From Candidatus Melainabacteria bacterium RIFCSPHIGHO2_02_FULL_34_12 (GTDB taxonomy: Bacteria; Cyanobacteriota; Vampirovibrionia; 2-02-FULL-35-15), in the NCBI GenBank assembly GCA_001784555.1, contig MFRM01000019.1, positions 144,603-185,201 on the forward strand: a stretch of DNA of 40,599 bases, read 5' to 3'. Shown here in pieces: positions 25,316 to 33,953 of this stretch. The position numbers and the translations under genes are program-made. Position 1 is the first letter of the stretch. Each line of letters opens with the position of its first letter. Below the pieces are notes generated by a model, which had not been told where the DNA came from, made no database searches, and was given only the letters and a program-made list of their open reading frames with translations.

Positions 25316-25621
25316 TCATCTTTGAACATATTCAACCTTAGCTAAAGAAAGAACTTGTTTTTTAAAATATTTGCTAATTTCATTAGGAGTTCTAAGATCT
25401 ACTTTTTTGCCAAGGATTTCAGTTAGTTCTCTCTCCATTTGTGCAAGTTCTAAGAATCCTGGTCCCTTACCTTTTTTAAACTCTACTAAAATATCAACAT
25501 CACTATTTTGATTGAAGTCATTTCTTAAAACTGATCCAAAAAAAGACAGTTTAAGTACAAAATACTTTTTGCAAAATTCTGTTATTTTTTTCTTTGGCAC
25601 TGTAATTTTCATAACACTCAT
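25316..25621 (-). CDS. mntA: MNT-type nucleotidyltransferase antitoxin
   Basis: A 101-aa minimal nucleotidyltransferase if read from the ATG at 25621 (a TTG at 25636 would add five residues). The active-site motif is GSVLRNDFNQNSDVDILVEF: Gly-Ser, then two Asp spaced D-x-D, as in MntA antitoxins. A third acidic position appears in KKVDLRTPNEI. In studied pairs MntA adds AMP to HepT near its R-x4-H site and silences it. Here the gene is separated from hepT by about 98 bases of palindromic repeat. It follows the M14 peptidase gene by 23 bases on the same strand and may share its transcript. Confidence 0.88.
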   Translation of the reverse strand: MSVMKITVPKKKITEFCKKYFVLKLSFFGSVLRNDFNQNSDVDILVEFKKGKGPGFLELAQMERELTEILGKKVDLRTPNEISKYFKKQVLSLAKVEYVQR

Positions 25622-25644
25622 TATATACCCAAACAAAGGTAATA

Positions 25645-26328
25645 TTATATCTCCAAAATCCCTACTTCAAAAAAACTTCCATGCTTTTTATAAAGCTCAT
25701 CAGTATTTTTATCATCATCGAGTTCTACCGTAACAGATATTTTTTTTAAATCTTTTCCTACCCATATGCCCAGCGATCCCGGAGTAGGATAACCCACATC
25801 ATGATGAGCTATAAGTCCTGTAGCCACACTGATTTTTTCTGCCAATTCTCTTGACTGCTCACCATCATAGTTAATCATTGGCGGATTTGGAAACTGAATA
25901 AAATGATTTGTATGAATTGCAATTAGTTTTTTAAAATTTTGTTTATTTATTAAATCTACTACGATTTTTGTTTCAGGTTCAGAGGCAGGTTTTATACCAG
26001 GATAATATGCACTATTTCCTGAGACAGGAATACTTTTCCATCCACTTGAAGGAAAATTACGGTTAAGATCAACTCCATTTGTATTTCCACGGGTTTTTAA
26101 AGCCAGTCCGTCAGGGTTTAAACAAGGAATTAAAAGTAAATAAGCATCATCAGGAAAGGATTTATCTTTAACTTCATTTATATATAAATCACAAATCTCT
26201 TTTGATTGAGGTTCTACACCATGGAGACAGCCAATCATAAGTGTTTTATTAAAACAATTTTCATCTCCAAAGGCATAGCCTTTTATATCAACACCCTTTA
26301 CACTTTTTCCCAAAATAATTTCTCTCAT
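25645..26328 (-). CDS. M14-family zinc peptidase, MpaA-like (murein peptide amidase)
   Basis: A 227-aa compact M14 enzyme. Zinc ligands are HGVE (His36, Glu39) and His139 in LIAIHTNH. The substrate-binding region TRGNTNGVDLNRNFP spans 79-93, and the catalytic Glu lies in VTVELDDD near 202. Size and pattern match MpaA, which cuts the gamma-D-Glu-mDAP bond of murein peptides during recycling. It sits divergent to murE, which forms that same bond, with only 25 bases between the start codons. It has no signal peptide, as expected for a cytoplasmic recycling enzyme. A general M14 carboxypeptidase is the alternative. Confidence 0.85.
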   Translation of the reverse strand: MREIILGKSVKGVDIKGYAFGDENCFNKTLMIGCLHGVEPQSKEICDLYINEVKDKSFPDDAYLLLIPCLNPDGLALKTRGNTNGVDLNRNFPSSGWKSIPVSGNSAYYPGIKPASEPETKIVVDLINKQNFKKLIAIHTNHFIQFPNPPMINYDGEQSRELAEKISVATGLIAHHDVGYPTPGSLGIWVGKDLKKISVTVELDDDKNTDELYKKHGSFFEVGILEI

Positions 26329-26353
26329 AGTAAGTTAGAATATTATATGTCAT

Positions 26354-27907
26354 ATGAATTATCAATTAAACATAAACGAAATAACAAAAATACTCGAATA
26401 TAATAAACAATTTGCTGAAGACATTATTGTTTCCGGCATTTCTTATAATTCTAAAGAGACAAAACCAGGGGATATTTTTGTTTGTCTTACAGGAGAAAAA
26501 ACTGACGGTCATAATTTTATAGAAGAAGCAGAAAAAAACGGCGCAAAGGCAATACTTGCTCAAAAAAATATTGAAACTTCACTCCCTGTAATTTATGTAA
26601 AAAATACCCAGACTGCTATTGCAAAACTTGCAAATATTTTCCACAAAGAACCTTCAAAAAAAATACGAATTATAGGAGTAACCGGCACAAACGGTAAAAC
26701 CACTACTACTCATTTAATTCAGCACATCTTTGAAAAAAATAATTTAAAAACTGCTCTTATCGGAACTCTCGGCACAAAAGAAACTACTGAATCAAATTAT
26801 TACGATTCAAAACATACTACTCCTCAGGCTCCTGAGCTGCAAAAACAACTTGCACAGTTATGTGAGAAAGATTTCACTCATTTAGCCATGGAAGTTAGCT
26901 CCCATGCACTTAGTTTACATAGGGTGGATGAATGTCATTTTGCAGGTGCTGTTCTTACAAATGTCACTCAAGATCACCTCGATTTCCACCTAACTATGGA
27001 TGAATATTCTAAAGCTAAAAGAAAACTTTTTGAAATGATTAACATTTCCCATTGGAAAAATAAATATGCAGTAATAAATAAAGACGATAAATTTTTTAAT
27101 GAATTCATAAAACCAGTTTCAAAGGAGATAAGACTTTTTAGCTATGGAATAAATAATAACGCAGACTTTCAGGCTAAAGATATAGCATTTAATCCATCGG
27201 GGTTGTCTTTTACACTTGTTACTTCTCTTGGAGAATTTAAAGTCACTTCTAAATTAAACGGGCTTTTTAATGTTTATAATATTTTAGCCAGCATTTGTGT
27301 AGCACATGCTGAAGGAATAGAAAACAGTAAAATCATAAGTGCAATAAGCACTGCAAAAGAAGTTAGTGGCAGATTTCAAATCATTTCTACCAACAACAGC
27401 AAAAATCCTCTTTGTATAGTGGACTATGCACATACACCTGATGGGCTTGAGAATATTTTAAAAGCTGCCGGATTAATCACTAAAGAAAGAAAAAAACAAA
27501 ACAAACAAAGTAAATTAATCTGTGTATTTGGATGCGGAGGAGACAGAGATCCGACTAAACGCCCAAAAATGGGAAAGATTGCTGAAGAACTTTCAGATCT
27601 AGTTATAGTTACCTCTGATAATCCACGTTCTGAAGATCCAAACCAAATCATAAGCGATATATTGAGCGGAATAAAAAACACTTCAAATGTAACCGTAGAA
27701 GCTGACAGAAAAAATGCTATTCAGATTGCAGTAAAAAAAGCTTTAGCAGATGACGTTATAGTTATCGCTGGCAAAGGACATGAAGATTATCAGATACTAA
27801 AAGATCGTACTATTCATTTTGATGATAGAGAAGAAGTGGCAAAAGCTTTAAAGCTTTTGCCATTGCGAGGGAGTGAAACGAGCAAAGCAATCTCGAGCGA
27901 AAATTAA
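26354..27907 (+). CDS. murE: UDP-MurNAc-L-Ala-D-Glu:meso-diaminopimelate ligase
   Basis: A 517-aa Mur ligase that adds mDAP to the peptidoglycan precursor in the cytoplasm. The ATP loop is GVTGTNGKTTTTH from residue 108, TTPQAPE near 155 and the HLD segment near 208 fit the family, and DNPR at 422-425 is the mDAP-specificity motif. The three-domain length is normal up to about residue 502 (EEVAKALKLL). The last 15 residues (PLRGSETSKAISSEN) are encoded by the left arm of a palindromic element and are not part of MurE proper. The stop is thus supplied just beyond the element. Confidence 0.96.
   Translation: MNYQLNINEITKILEYNKQFAEDIIVSGISYNSKETKPGDIFVCLTGEKTDGHNFIEEAEKNGAKAILAQKNIETSLPVIYVKNTQTAIAKLANIFHKEPSKKIRIIGVTGTNGKTTTTHLIQHIFEKNNLKTALIGTLGTKETTESNYYDSKHTTPQAPELQKQLAQLCEKDFTHLAMEVSSHALSLHRVDECHFAGAVLTNVTQDHLDFHLTMDEYSKAKRKLFEMINISHWKNKYAVINKDDKFFNEFIKPVSKEIRLFSYGINNNADFQAKDIAFNPSGLSFTLVTSLGEFKVTSKLNGLFNVYNILASICVAHAEGIENSKIISAISTAKEVSGRFQIISTNNSKNPLCIVDYAHTPDGLENILKAAGLITKERKKQNKQSKLICVFGCGGDRDPTKRPKMGKIAEELSDLVIVTSDNPRSEDPNQIISDILSGIKNTSNVTVEADRKNAIQIAVKKALADDVIVIAGKGHEDYQILKDRTIHFDDREEVAKALKLLPLRGSETSKAISSEN
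27861..27896. repeat. Left arm of the element flanking the GIY-YIG gene
   Basis: CATTGCGAG...AAAGCAATCTCGA. It is the reverse complement, with a few changes and a 6-base length difference, of the arm at 28219-28248. The arm lies in the murE reading frame and supplies its last codons. Confidence 0.8.
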
Positions 27908-27914
27908 ATAACTT

Positions 27915-28202
27915 ATGAATAGTAATCAATATTACGTTTACATCATGACTAATAAAAGAAACACAACTATCTATACTGGTATAACTAAGGATCTAAAGAG
28001 AAGAGTTTATGAACATAGAAACAGCTACAAGGGTTTTACAAAAATGTATAATGTAAATAAGCTTGTTTATTATGAAATAATAGATTCAATTAATAATGCA
28101 ATATTAAGAGAAAAGCAAATAAAAGCAGGCTCGCGCAAAAAGAAGCTTGAACTTATAAACAAAATGAACGAAGAGTGGAAGGATCTTTATGAATGGCTGT
28201 AG
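27915..28202 (+). CDS. Single-domain GIY-YIG nuclease
   Basis: A 95-aa protein that is only a GIY-YIG domain. The two tyrosine motifs are YYVYIM (residues 6-11) and IYTGIT, and Arg follows in DLKRRVYEH. The metal-binding Glu is in LREKQIKAGSRKKKLELI, the usual end pattern of the small GIY-YIG group (UvrC N-domain relatives), followed by EEWKDLYEWL. Such proteins nick or cut DNA; their natural targets are mostly unknown. The gene begins 18 bases after the left arm and ends 16 bases before the right arm of a palindromic element, which suggests it is the cargo of that element. It lies between murE and aroE, where it is foreign to the pathway. Confidence 0.93.
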   Translation: MNSNQYYVYIMTNKRNTTIYTGITKDLKRRVYEHRNSYKGFTKMYNVNKLVYYEIIDSINNAILREKQIKAGSRKKKLELINKMNEEWKDLYEWL

Positions 28203-28218
28203 TAATCTAAATAAACGA

Positions 28219-28250
28219 TCGGGATTGCTTCGCCTTCGGCTCGCAATGAC
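28219..28250. repeat. Right arm of the element flanking the GIY-YIG gene
   Basis: TCGGGATTGCTTCGC...CTCGCAATGAC, ending exactly one base before the aroE start codon. The same TCGGGATTGCTTCGC and CTCGCAATGAC words form the right arm of the gene-less element at 37286-37370. Confidence 0.85.
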
Positions 28251-29102
28251 ATGCTAAAGCTAGGAATATTAGGTTATCCTCTTGAGCATACTTTATCACC
28301 AGTTATGCAAACTGCAGCATTGCAGTATCTAAATATCAGTGGTGAATATAAAGCATATGAAGTAGTAGAAGAAGAGCTTGAAAAAACATTCAGAAGACTT
28401 AAAGAGGAAGGAATAAAAGGATTAAATATTACTATTCCATATAAGAAAAAAATTATTCCACTTCTCGATGAACTTACACAAACTGCCAAACTTATAGGTG
28501 CAGTAAATACTGTTACATTTGAAAATGGAAGAGCTATTGGTGATAATACTGATGTTATGGGTTTCTGGAATGCTATTCCATTAGATATAAAAAATAGAAT
28601 GAATAAAGAAAGGACTGTTATTTTAGGTTGTGGTGGTTCTGCATATGCTTGTGGAGTAGCACTGATATTAAGTAATGCAATGAATCTCAAAATATACGGA
28701 AGAAATAAAGATAAATTGGAAGAATTTAAAAAGTTTTTAGAATCCAGAGCAAAAGGACTAAATATAAATACAAATGTTGAAATCGGATTATTCAGTGATT
28801 TAAATTTAAAAGATACTTTTTTACTTATAAATACTACACCTGTTGGCATGCATCCTAAAACAAATGAAACACCTGTTTTAAAAGAAAATCTAAAAGAATT
28901 AAAATCTGACGGTTTAGTATATGACATTATTTATAATCCACCAGAAACAAAACTTTTAAAAGATGCAAAATCACTAAACCTAAATACATTAAACGGAATA
29001 GAAATGTTAATTAGTCAGGGAGCAGCATCCATTGCAATATGGCTTGGTCAGAAGGTTTCACCGATAGGTGCAATGAGATTAGCCATAAAGCAAAACTTGT
29101 AG
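28251..29102 (+). CDS. aroE: Shikimate dehydrogenase
   Basis: A 283-aa NADP-dependent enzyme of the shikimate pathway that reduces 3-dehydroshikimate. The substrate-binding start is MLKLGILGYPLEHTLSPVMQ; NITIPYKKKI near 62 carries the catalytic Lys, and GAVNTV...GDNTDVMGF the Asn/Asp pair. The cofactor loop is VILGCGGSAYACGVAL near 124. The family's normal start coincides with the ATG at 28251, directly after the repeat arm, so there is no Shine-Dalgarno sequence in the 20 bases before it. Expression may depend on read-through from murE and the nuclease gene. The TAG stop is part of a palindrome shared with carB. Confidence 0.96.
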   Translation: MLKLGILGYPLEHTLSPVMQTAALQYLNISGEYKAYEVVEEELEKTFRRLKEEGIKGLNITIPYKKKIIPLLDELTQTAKLIGAVNTVTFENGRAIGDNTDVMGFWNAIPLDIKNRMNKERTVILGCGGSAYACGVALILSNAMNLKIYGRNKDKLEEFKKFLESRAKGLNINTNVEIGLFSDLNLKDTFLLINTTPVGMHPKTNETPVLKENLKELKSDGLVYDIIYNPPETKLLKDAKSLNLNTLNGIEMLISQGAASIAIWLGQKVSPIGAMRLAIKQNL

Positions 29103-29126
29103 AGGTATTGTGCGCAATGCCTCTAC
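29099..29126. terminator. Palindrome carrying both stop codons of aroE and carB
   Basis: GTAGAGG (29099-29105) and CCTCTAC (29120-29126) pair exactly, with inner ATTG/CAAT. The TAG at 29100-29102 stops aroE on the plus strand, and the TAG read leftward at 29125-29123 stops carB. The layout is that of the element at 17864-17893. It should fold in both transcripts as a bidirectional terminator. Confidence 0.8.
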
Positions 29127-32100
29127 TTGCAATGTTGTGCAACAGAATAATATTCCTGCAAAGGTTTTACTTCTATTAAACCTGACTTCATTGACTTAAT
29201 AGCCAGCACTGTAGCTTTAGCTCCACGAACAGTAGTAACCACAGGTATTGAATACTGAATGGCTGCCTGTCTGATATATTTATCATCCTGCCTGGCTTCT
29301 CTTCCAATTGGTGTGTTAATGATAAGCTGGACTTCTTTATTTTTAATATGATCCACGATATTTGGTCTGCCTTCATATACTTTTTGTACTTCTTTTACCT
29401 TGATTCCATTTTCTGAAAGAACTTTTGCTGTTCCACTTGTGGAATATATTCCAAGTCCCAGCTCACTTAGTTCTTTTGCCACTGCAACAATTCCTTTTTT
29501 ATCTTTATCATTTACACTTATAAAAATATTTCCACGTACAGGAAGAAGCTGATTTGCTGCAAGCTGCGATTTTGCATAAGATTTACTAAATTCATCACTA
29601 ATTCCCATTACTTCACCGGTAGATTTCATTTCAGGTCCGAGAATTATATCTGAGCCAGGAAATTTATGAAACGGCAAAACTACTTCTTTAACTGAAATCC
29701 ATTTAGGAATTACCTCTTTTAATTTTAATTCACTTATATTTTTTCCAAGCATAATTTTACTTGCCATTTTTGCCCATGGAATACCAGTAGCTTTTGAAAC
29801 AAAAGGAATAGTACGGCTTGCACGTGGATTTACTTCAAGAACATATAAAATATCATCTTTAATTGCATATTGAATATTCATAAGTCCAATGACTTTTAAT
29901 TTAAGTGCAAGTTTAATTGTGGCATTTTTAATTTCACTTAATAGTTTTTCTGAAATATTTTGCGGAGGTAAAATACATGCGCTATCACCGCTATGAACAC
30001 CTGCTTCTTCAATGTGTTCCATTACTCCACAGATAATTACTTCTTTTCCATCACAAATCGCATCTACATCTACCTCAGTTGCATTTTCTAAAAAAGTATC
30101 AATAAGCACAGGATGCTCTGGTTCTACATTAAAAACATTTTCAATGAACTTTTCCATCTCAGAAAGGCTATAGAATATCTCCATTGCTCGTCCACCAAGC
30201 ACAAAACTAGGTCTGACTAATAAAGGAAAACCAAGTTCTTTAGCTATCTCAATGGATTCTGAAACCGAATTCGCAGATTCTGATTTTGGCTGATTTAAAC
30301 CCAGCTCTTTTATGATTTCACTAAATAATTTTCTGTCTTCAGCCAGCTGAATACTATCAGGCTGGGTTCCTGCAATTTTTACACCTAAGTCCTCAAGCGC
30401 TTTTGCAATGTTTAAAGGTGTCTGACCGCCAAACTGTACAATAACGCCTTCTGGTTTTTCTAAGTTATAAATATTAAAAACATCTTCTGCTGTAAGCGGT
30501 TCAAAATAAAGTCTGTCAGAAATGTTATAGTCTGTGGAAACCGTTTCTGGATTTGAATTAACCATGATGGTTTCAAAACCTTCTTCACGTAGTCCAAAAA
30601 CAGCATGTACACAACAATAATCAAACTCAATTCCCTGTCCAATTCTGTTAGGTCCTCCTCCTAAAATCATTACTTTCTTTTTAGATGAAGGTCTTACTTC
30701 GGATTCACTTTCATATGTGGAATAATAGTAAGGAGTATAAGCTTCAAATTCACTTGCACAGGTATCAACTGTTTTAAACACAGGAAATATATTATGTTTT
30801 TCCCTAAGTTTTCTAATGTCTTTTTCTGAAATATTTTCATTACTTTTCGATTTCAATGTCGATATCGAAAATATTAAAGCAAGCTGCTTATCACTAAATC
30901 CCATGCTTTTTAAATTAAAAAGCTTTTCCTTATTATCAAGAATATTTAATTTTTTGCCCTCAAGATCTTTGATCTCAAAAACTATTTCTTCAAGATGTTT
31001 CAAAAACCAAGGATCTATTGCAGTTGCAGAATAAATCTCATTTATCGAAATGTTTTTATAAAAAGCTGCGTACAATTGTTTTACTCTGTCAGGTGAGGGT
31101 GTTTTTAATTTGCTTAAAATACTGTCTTTGCTTTCATTTAAAAAAGTTTTATCGTAAAAACCCGTCATTTTTATTTCAAGCCCGCGAAGAGCTTTCTGGA
31201 AAGATTCTTTAAATGTTCTTCCTATAGCCATGACCTCACCTACTGATTTCATTTGTGTAGTAAGTGTATGATCAGCTCCTGGGAATTTTTCCTGTGCAAA
31301 ACGTGGGATTTTTGTAACCACATAATCTATGGTAGGCTCAAAACTTGCATAAGTAGTTCGTGTAATATCATTTGGGATTTCATCCAGCGTATAACCCACT
31401 GCAAGTTTTGCAGCTATTTTAGCTATAGGAAAACCTGTGGCTTTGCTTGCAAGTGCACTGGAGCGGGATACACGCGGATTCATTTCAATAACCACTACCT
31501 TGCCATCACGTGGATTTACTGCAAACTGAATATTACTTCCGCCTGTTTCTACTCCTATAGCTCTTATAATTTTTATAGAGGCATCTCTTAAATACTGATA
31601 TTCTTTATCGGTAAGTGTTTGAGCAGGTGCAACAGTTATGGAATCTCCGGTATGTATTCCCATCGGGTCCAGATTTTCAATTGAACAAATAATTACTACG
31701 TTATCTTTTAAATCTCTCATTACCTCTAGTTCAAATTCTTTCCAGCCGGCAACACTTTCTTCCAGCAGAACCTGATGAATTGGACTCATTTCAAGTGCTT
31801 TATCCAGCATAGCTTCAAGCTCATCCTGATTATATGCAATACCTCCGCCAGTACCCCCAAGGGTAAAAGCAGGTCTTAAAATAACCGGATATCCAATTTC
31901 ATTTGCCAGATAAATTCCATCAGATTTTGATTTTGCAATATAAGATTTTGGAACTTCAAGACCAATTTCCTGCATTTTGTTTTTAAATAATTCTCTGTCT
32001 TCAGCAAGTTCAATTGCAGGAAGCTTTGCCCCGATTAATTCAACATTATATTCTTTCAAAATTCCATTTTTAGCAAGCTGAACAGCAATATTCAGGCTGG

Positions 32101-32377
32101 TTTGTCCACCCATGGTAGGTAATAATGCATCCGGTCTTTCTTTTTCTATAATTGCACGGACAAATTCAGGTGTAATAGGTTCTATATAAGTTCTATCTGC
32201 AAATTCCGGATCAGTCATTATCGTAGCCGGGTTTGAATTAACTAATATAACTTCATAACCTTCTTCTTTAAGCGCTCTGCAGGCCTGTGTTCCGGAATAA
32301 TCAAACTCACAAGCCTGACCAATTACAATTGGACCTGCTCCCACAATTAAAATCTTTTTTATGTCTTTTCTCTTCAT
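29123..32377 (-). CDS. carB: Carbamoyl-phosphate synthase, large subunit
   Basis: A 1084-aa enzyme that makes carbamoyl phosphate from bicarbonate, ammonia and two ATP, feeding arginine and pyrimidine synthesis. The normal full layout is visible: a first ATP-grasp half ([24 protein letters not shown] at the start, [20 protein letters not shown] near 300), an oligomerisation region (~400-550), a second ATP-grasp half ([22 protein letters not shown] near 570, [19 protein letters not shown] near 840) and an MGS-like regulatory domain with the [10 protein letters not shown] start near 945. The small subunit carA is not in the window. It lies 5 bases after an unknown gene on the same strand. Confidence 0.97.
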   Translation of the reverse strand: MKRKDIKKILIVGAGPIVIGQACEFDYSGTQACRALKEEGYEVILVNSNPATIMTDPEFADRTYIEPITPEFVRAIIEKERPDALLPTMGGQTSLNIAVQLAKNGILKEYNVELIGAKLPAIELAEDRELFKNKMQEIGLEVPKSYIAKSKSDGIYLANEIGYPVILRPAFTLGGTGGGIAYNQDELEAMLDKALEMSPIHQVLLEESVAGWKEFELEVMRDLKDNVVIICSIENLDPMGIHTGDSITVAPAQTLTDKEYQYLRDASIKIIRAIGVETGGSNIQFAVNPRDGKVVVIEMNPRVSRSSALASKATGFPIAKIAAKLAVGYTLDEIPNDITRTTYASFEPTIDYVVTKIPRFAQEKFPGADHTLTTQMKSVGEVMAIGRTFKESFQKALRGLEIKMTGFYDKTFLNESKDSILSKLKTPSPDRVKQLYAAFYKNISINEIYSATAIDPWFLKHLEEIVFEIKDLEGKKLNILDNKEKLFNLKSMGFSDKQLALIFSISTLKSKSNENISEKDIRKLREKHNIFPVFKTVDTCASEFEAYTPYYYSTYESESEVRPSSKKKVMILGGGPNRIGQGIEFDYCCVHAVFGLREEGFETIMVNSNPETVSTDYNISDRLYFEPLTAEDVFNIYNLEKPEGVIVQFGGQTPLNIAKALEDLGVKIAGTQPDSIQLAEDRKLFSEIIKELGLNQPKSESANSVSESIEIAKELGFPLLVRPSFVLGGRAMEIFYSLSEMEKFIENVFNVEPEHPVLIDTFLENATEVDVDAICDGKEVIICGVMEHIEEAGVHSGDSACILPPQNISEKLLSEIKNATIKLALKLKVIGLMNIQYAIKDDILYVLEVNPRASRTIPFVSKATGIPWAKMASKIMLGKNISELKLKEVIPKWISVKEVVLPFHKFPGSDIILGPEMKSTGEVMGISDEFSKSYAKSQLAANQLLPVRGNIFISVNDKDKKGIVAVAKELSELGLGIYSTSGTAKVLSENGIKVKEVQKVYEGRPNIVDHIKNKEVQLIINTPIGREARQDDKYIRQAAIQYSIPVVTTVRGAKATVLAIKSMKSGLIEVKPLQEYYSVAQHCK

Positions 32378-32382
32378 TTTTT

Positions 32383-32856
32383 TTATGTAAACAAATCCTC
32401 TCCTTCTTTTCCAAGCTCATTTACAAAAGACTTTATATTTTTTTCTGTCGTAAAAAATCTTAATCCAAATCCATCCCAAGTATAATGGTCTGATATTACA
32501 TTTCCAGCATCCACCCAGCATGTAGCAGAATAACCTTTATGTGATCTTTCAAAAACAAATTCAAAAGATGGTTCCAGACCTTCAAATGAATACAGTTCTT
32601 TATTTGTATCTGTAAGAAAACTTTTTATTCCGTTTATTAAATTTTCAATTTCATTTACAGGCCGCAAGGAAAGAACATAGTCACCAGCACCTTTATTAGT
32701 TTTCTCTGTTTCAAAAACAAGTTCTCTATCTGCACTGTTTAATACAAGTTTATAAGCTATCCATGAAAAAGCAGCTTTATTTTCTAGTTTGTCTTTTAAA
32801 AACATGATTTCTATGTATGTTTTAACCTGACTATCTTCTGATAAAAGTTTTGCCAT
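32383..32856 (-). CDS. Conserved-looking small protein upstream of carB, unknown
   Basis: A 157-aa soluble protein rich in beta-strand patterns: [38 protein letters not shown], then [25 protein letters not shown]. The last part (a Trp-Asp-Gly-x-Gly-x-Arg-Phe-Phe-Thr-Thr segment followed by an amphipathic helix) looks like a small ligand-binding or immunity-type fold, but no family is recognised with confidence. It has no signal peptide. Its stop lies 5 bases before the carB start, so the two are surely co-transcribed, and a link with carbamoyl phosphate or its regulation is possible but only inferred from position. Confidence 0.8.
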   Translation of the reverse strand: MAKLLSEDSQVKTYIEIMFLKDKLENKAAFSWIAYKLVLNSADRELVFETEKTNKGAGDYVLSLRPVNEIENLINGIKSFLTDTNKELYSFEGLEPSFEFVFERSHKGYSATCWVDAGNVISDHYTWDGFGLRFFTTEKNIKSFVNELGKEGEDLFT

Positions 32857-32968
32857 AACAATAAAAATCCTTTGATATTTATAACATTATTTAAGCATTT
32901 ACGTTGTCGTGACACTCTCGCACGTAATTACAATACATGATATTCTGTAACCGATAAAATAAAACCTT

Positions 32969-33928
32969 ATGCAAATATTTATAGAGATAAAACAAAACTT
33001 GTTTAAAGATGGTTCAGGAGTAGCCTTAGGAGTTTTTGACGGCGTTCATAAAGGGCATGTTGAAATAATTAAAAATGCCGTCAGCTTTGCTAAAAAAAAT
33101 AATTTAGCTTCAGTTGTAGCAACTTTCAGCAATCATCCTCACACAGAAATCACAGGCCAAGCGCCTCATCTTTTATCGACGTTTGAAGACAGGATGAGAC
33201 TAATTGAAGAACTTGAAGTAGATGCAATCCTTGCTCTTGAATTTGACACAAGACTTAGACACATGAGTGCTCAGGACTATTTCACTAAAGTACTTGTGGA
33301 TTGTCTTGCCTCAAAATATATCTCAGTAGGGTATGATCACAAATTTGGCTTTAACCAGGAAGGTAATCCGGACAAATTAAAAGAATGGGGTAAAAAGCTT
33401 GGGATAACAATTCACGTAAATCCTCCGGTAGACATCCATGATGAACCAGTAAGCAGTACCAGAATAAGAAAAAATTTAGCTGCTGGTCATGTAAAATTAG
33501 CTTCAATACTTCTTGGTAGATATTATTCTGTCTCAGGAAAAGTTACCCAGGGACTTAAAAGAGGAACAGAACTTGGTTTTCCGACTGCAAACATAATGAT
33601 ATCAAGCAATTTAGTAATCCCCGGTGTCGGTGTTTATTCAGGATTTGCATTTATTGAGGAAGAAAATAATAAAAATCTTCCTTGCGTAATTAATATCGGT
33701 CATTGTCCTACATTTAAAGATGAAAACAGTGAGTTAAAGGTAGAAACACATATAATGAATTTTCCATACAGAGAACTTTACAACAAAAAAATTAAAATTG
33801 AATTCGTAGACAGACTTAGAGATGAGCAGAAATTCAGCTCAAAAGAAGAATTAATAAAACAAATTAAAAAAGACTGCGAGCTCGGAAAGAAATTATTGTA
33901 TGATATTAAAGGCTCTAAATATCAGTAA
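32969..33928 (+). CDS. ribF: Bifunctional riboflavin kinase / FAD synthetase
   Basis: A 319-aa enzyme that turns riboflavin into FMN and then FAD. The N-terminal adenylyltransferase domain has the nucleotidyl motif GVFDGVHKGHVEII (residues 22-35), ATFSNHPH near 51 and STRIRKNL near 160. The C-terminal kinase domain has GKVTQGLKRGTELGFPTANI near 191-210 (the flavokinase PTAN motif), GVYSG near 222 and VDRLRDEQKFSSKEELIKQI near the end. Length is normal. It is first of a rightward run with fumC 25 bases behind. No FMN riboswitch is evident upstream. Confidence 0.96.
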   Translation: MQIFIEIKQNLFKDGSGVALGVFDGVHKGHVEIIKNAVSFAKKNNLASVVATFSNHPHTEITGQAPHLLSTFEDRMRLIEELEVDAILALEFDTRLRHMSAQDYFTKVLVDCLASKYISVGYDHKFGFNQEGNPDKLKEWGKKLGITIHVNPPVDIHDEPVSSTRIRKNLAAGHVKLASILLGRYYSVSGKVTQGLKRGTELGFPTANIMISSNLVIPGVGVYSGFAFIEEENNKNLPCVINIGHCPTFKDENSELKVETHIMNFPYRELYNKKIKIEFVDRLRDEQKFSSKEELIKQIKKDCELGKKLLYDIKGSKYQ

Positions 33929-33953
33929 TTCATAAAACCAGGAGAATAGATTT

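Noticed and set aside
28274-28927. Open frame of 217 codons antisense to aroE
   Set aside because: Long only because of the codon bias of aroE on the other strand. The product is Ser/Phe-rich with no domain, and aroE is certain.
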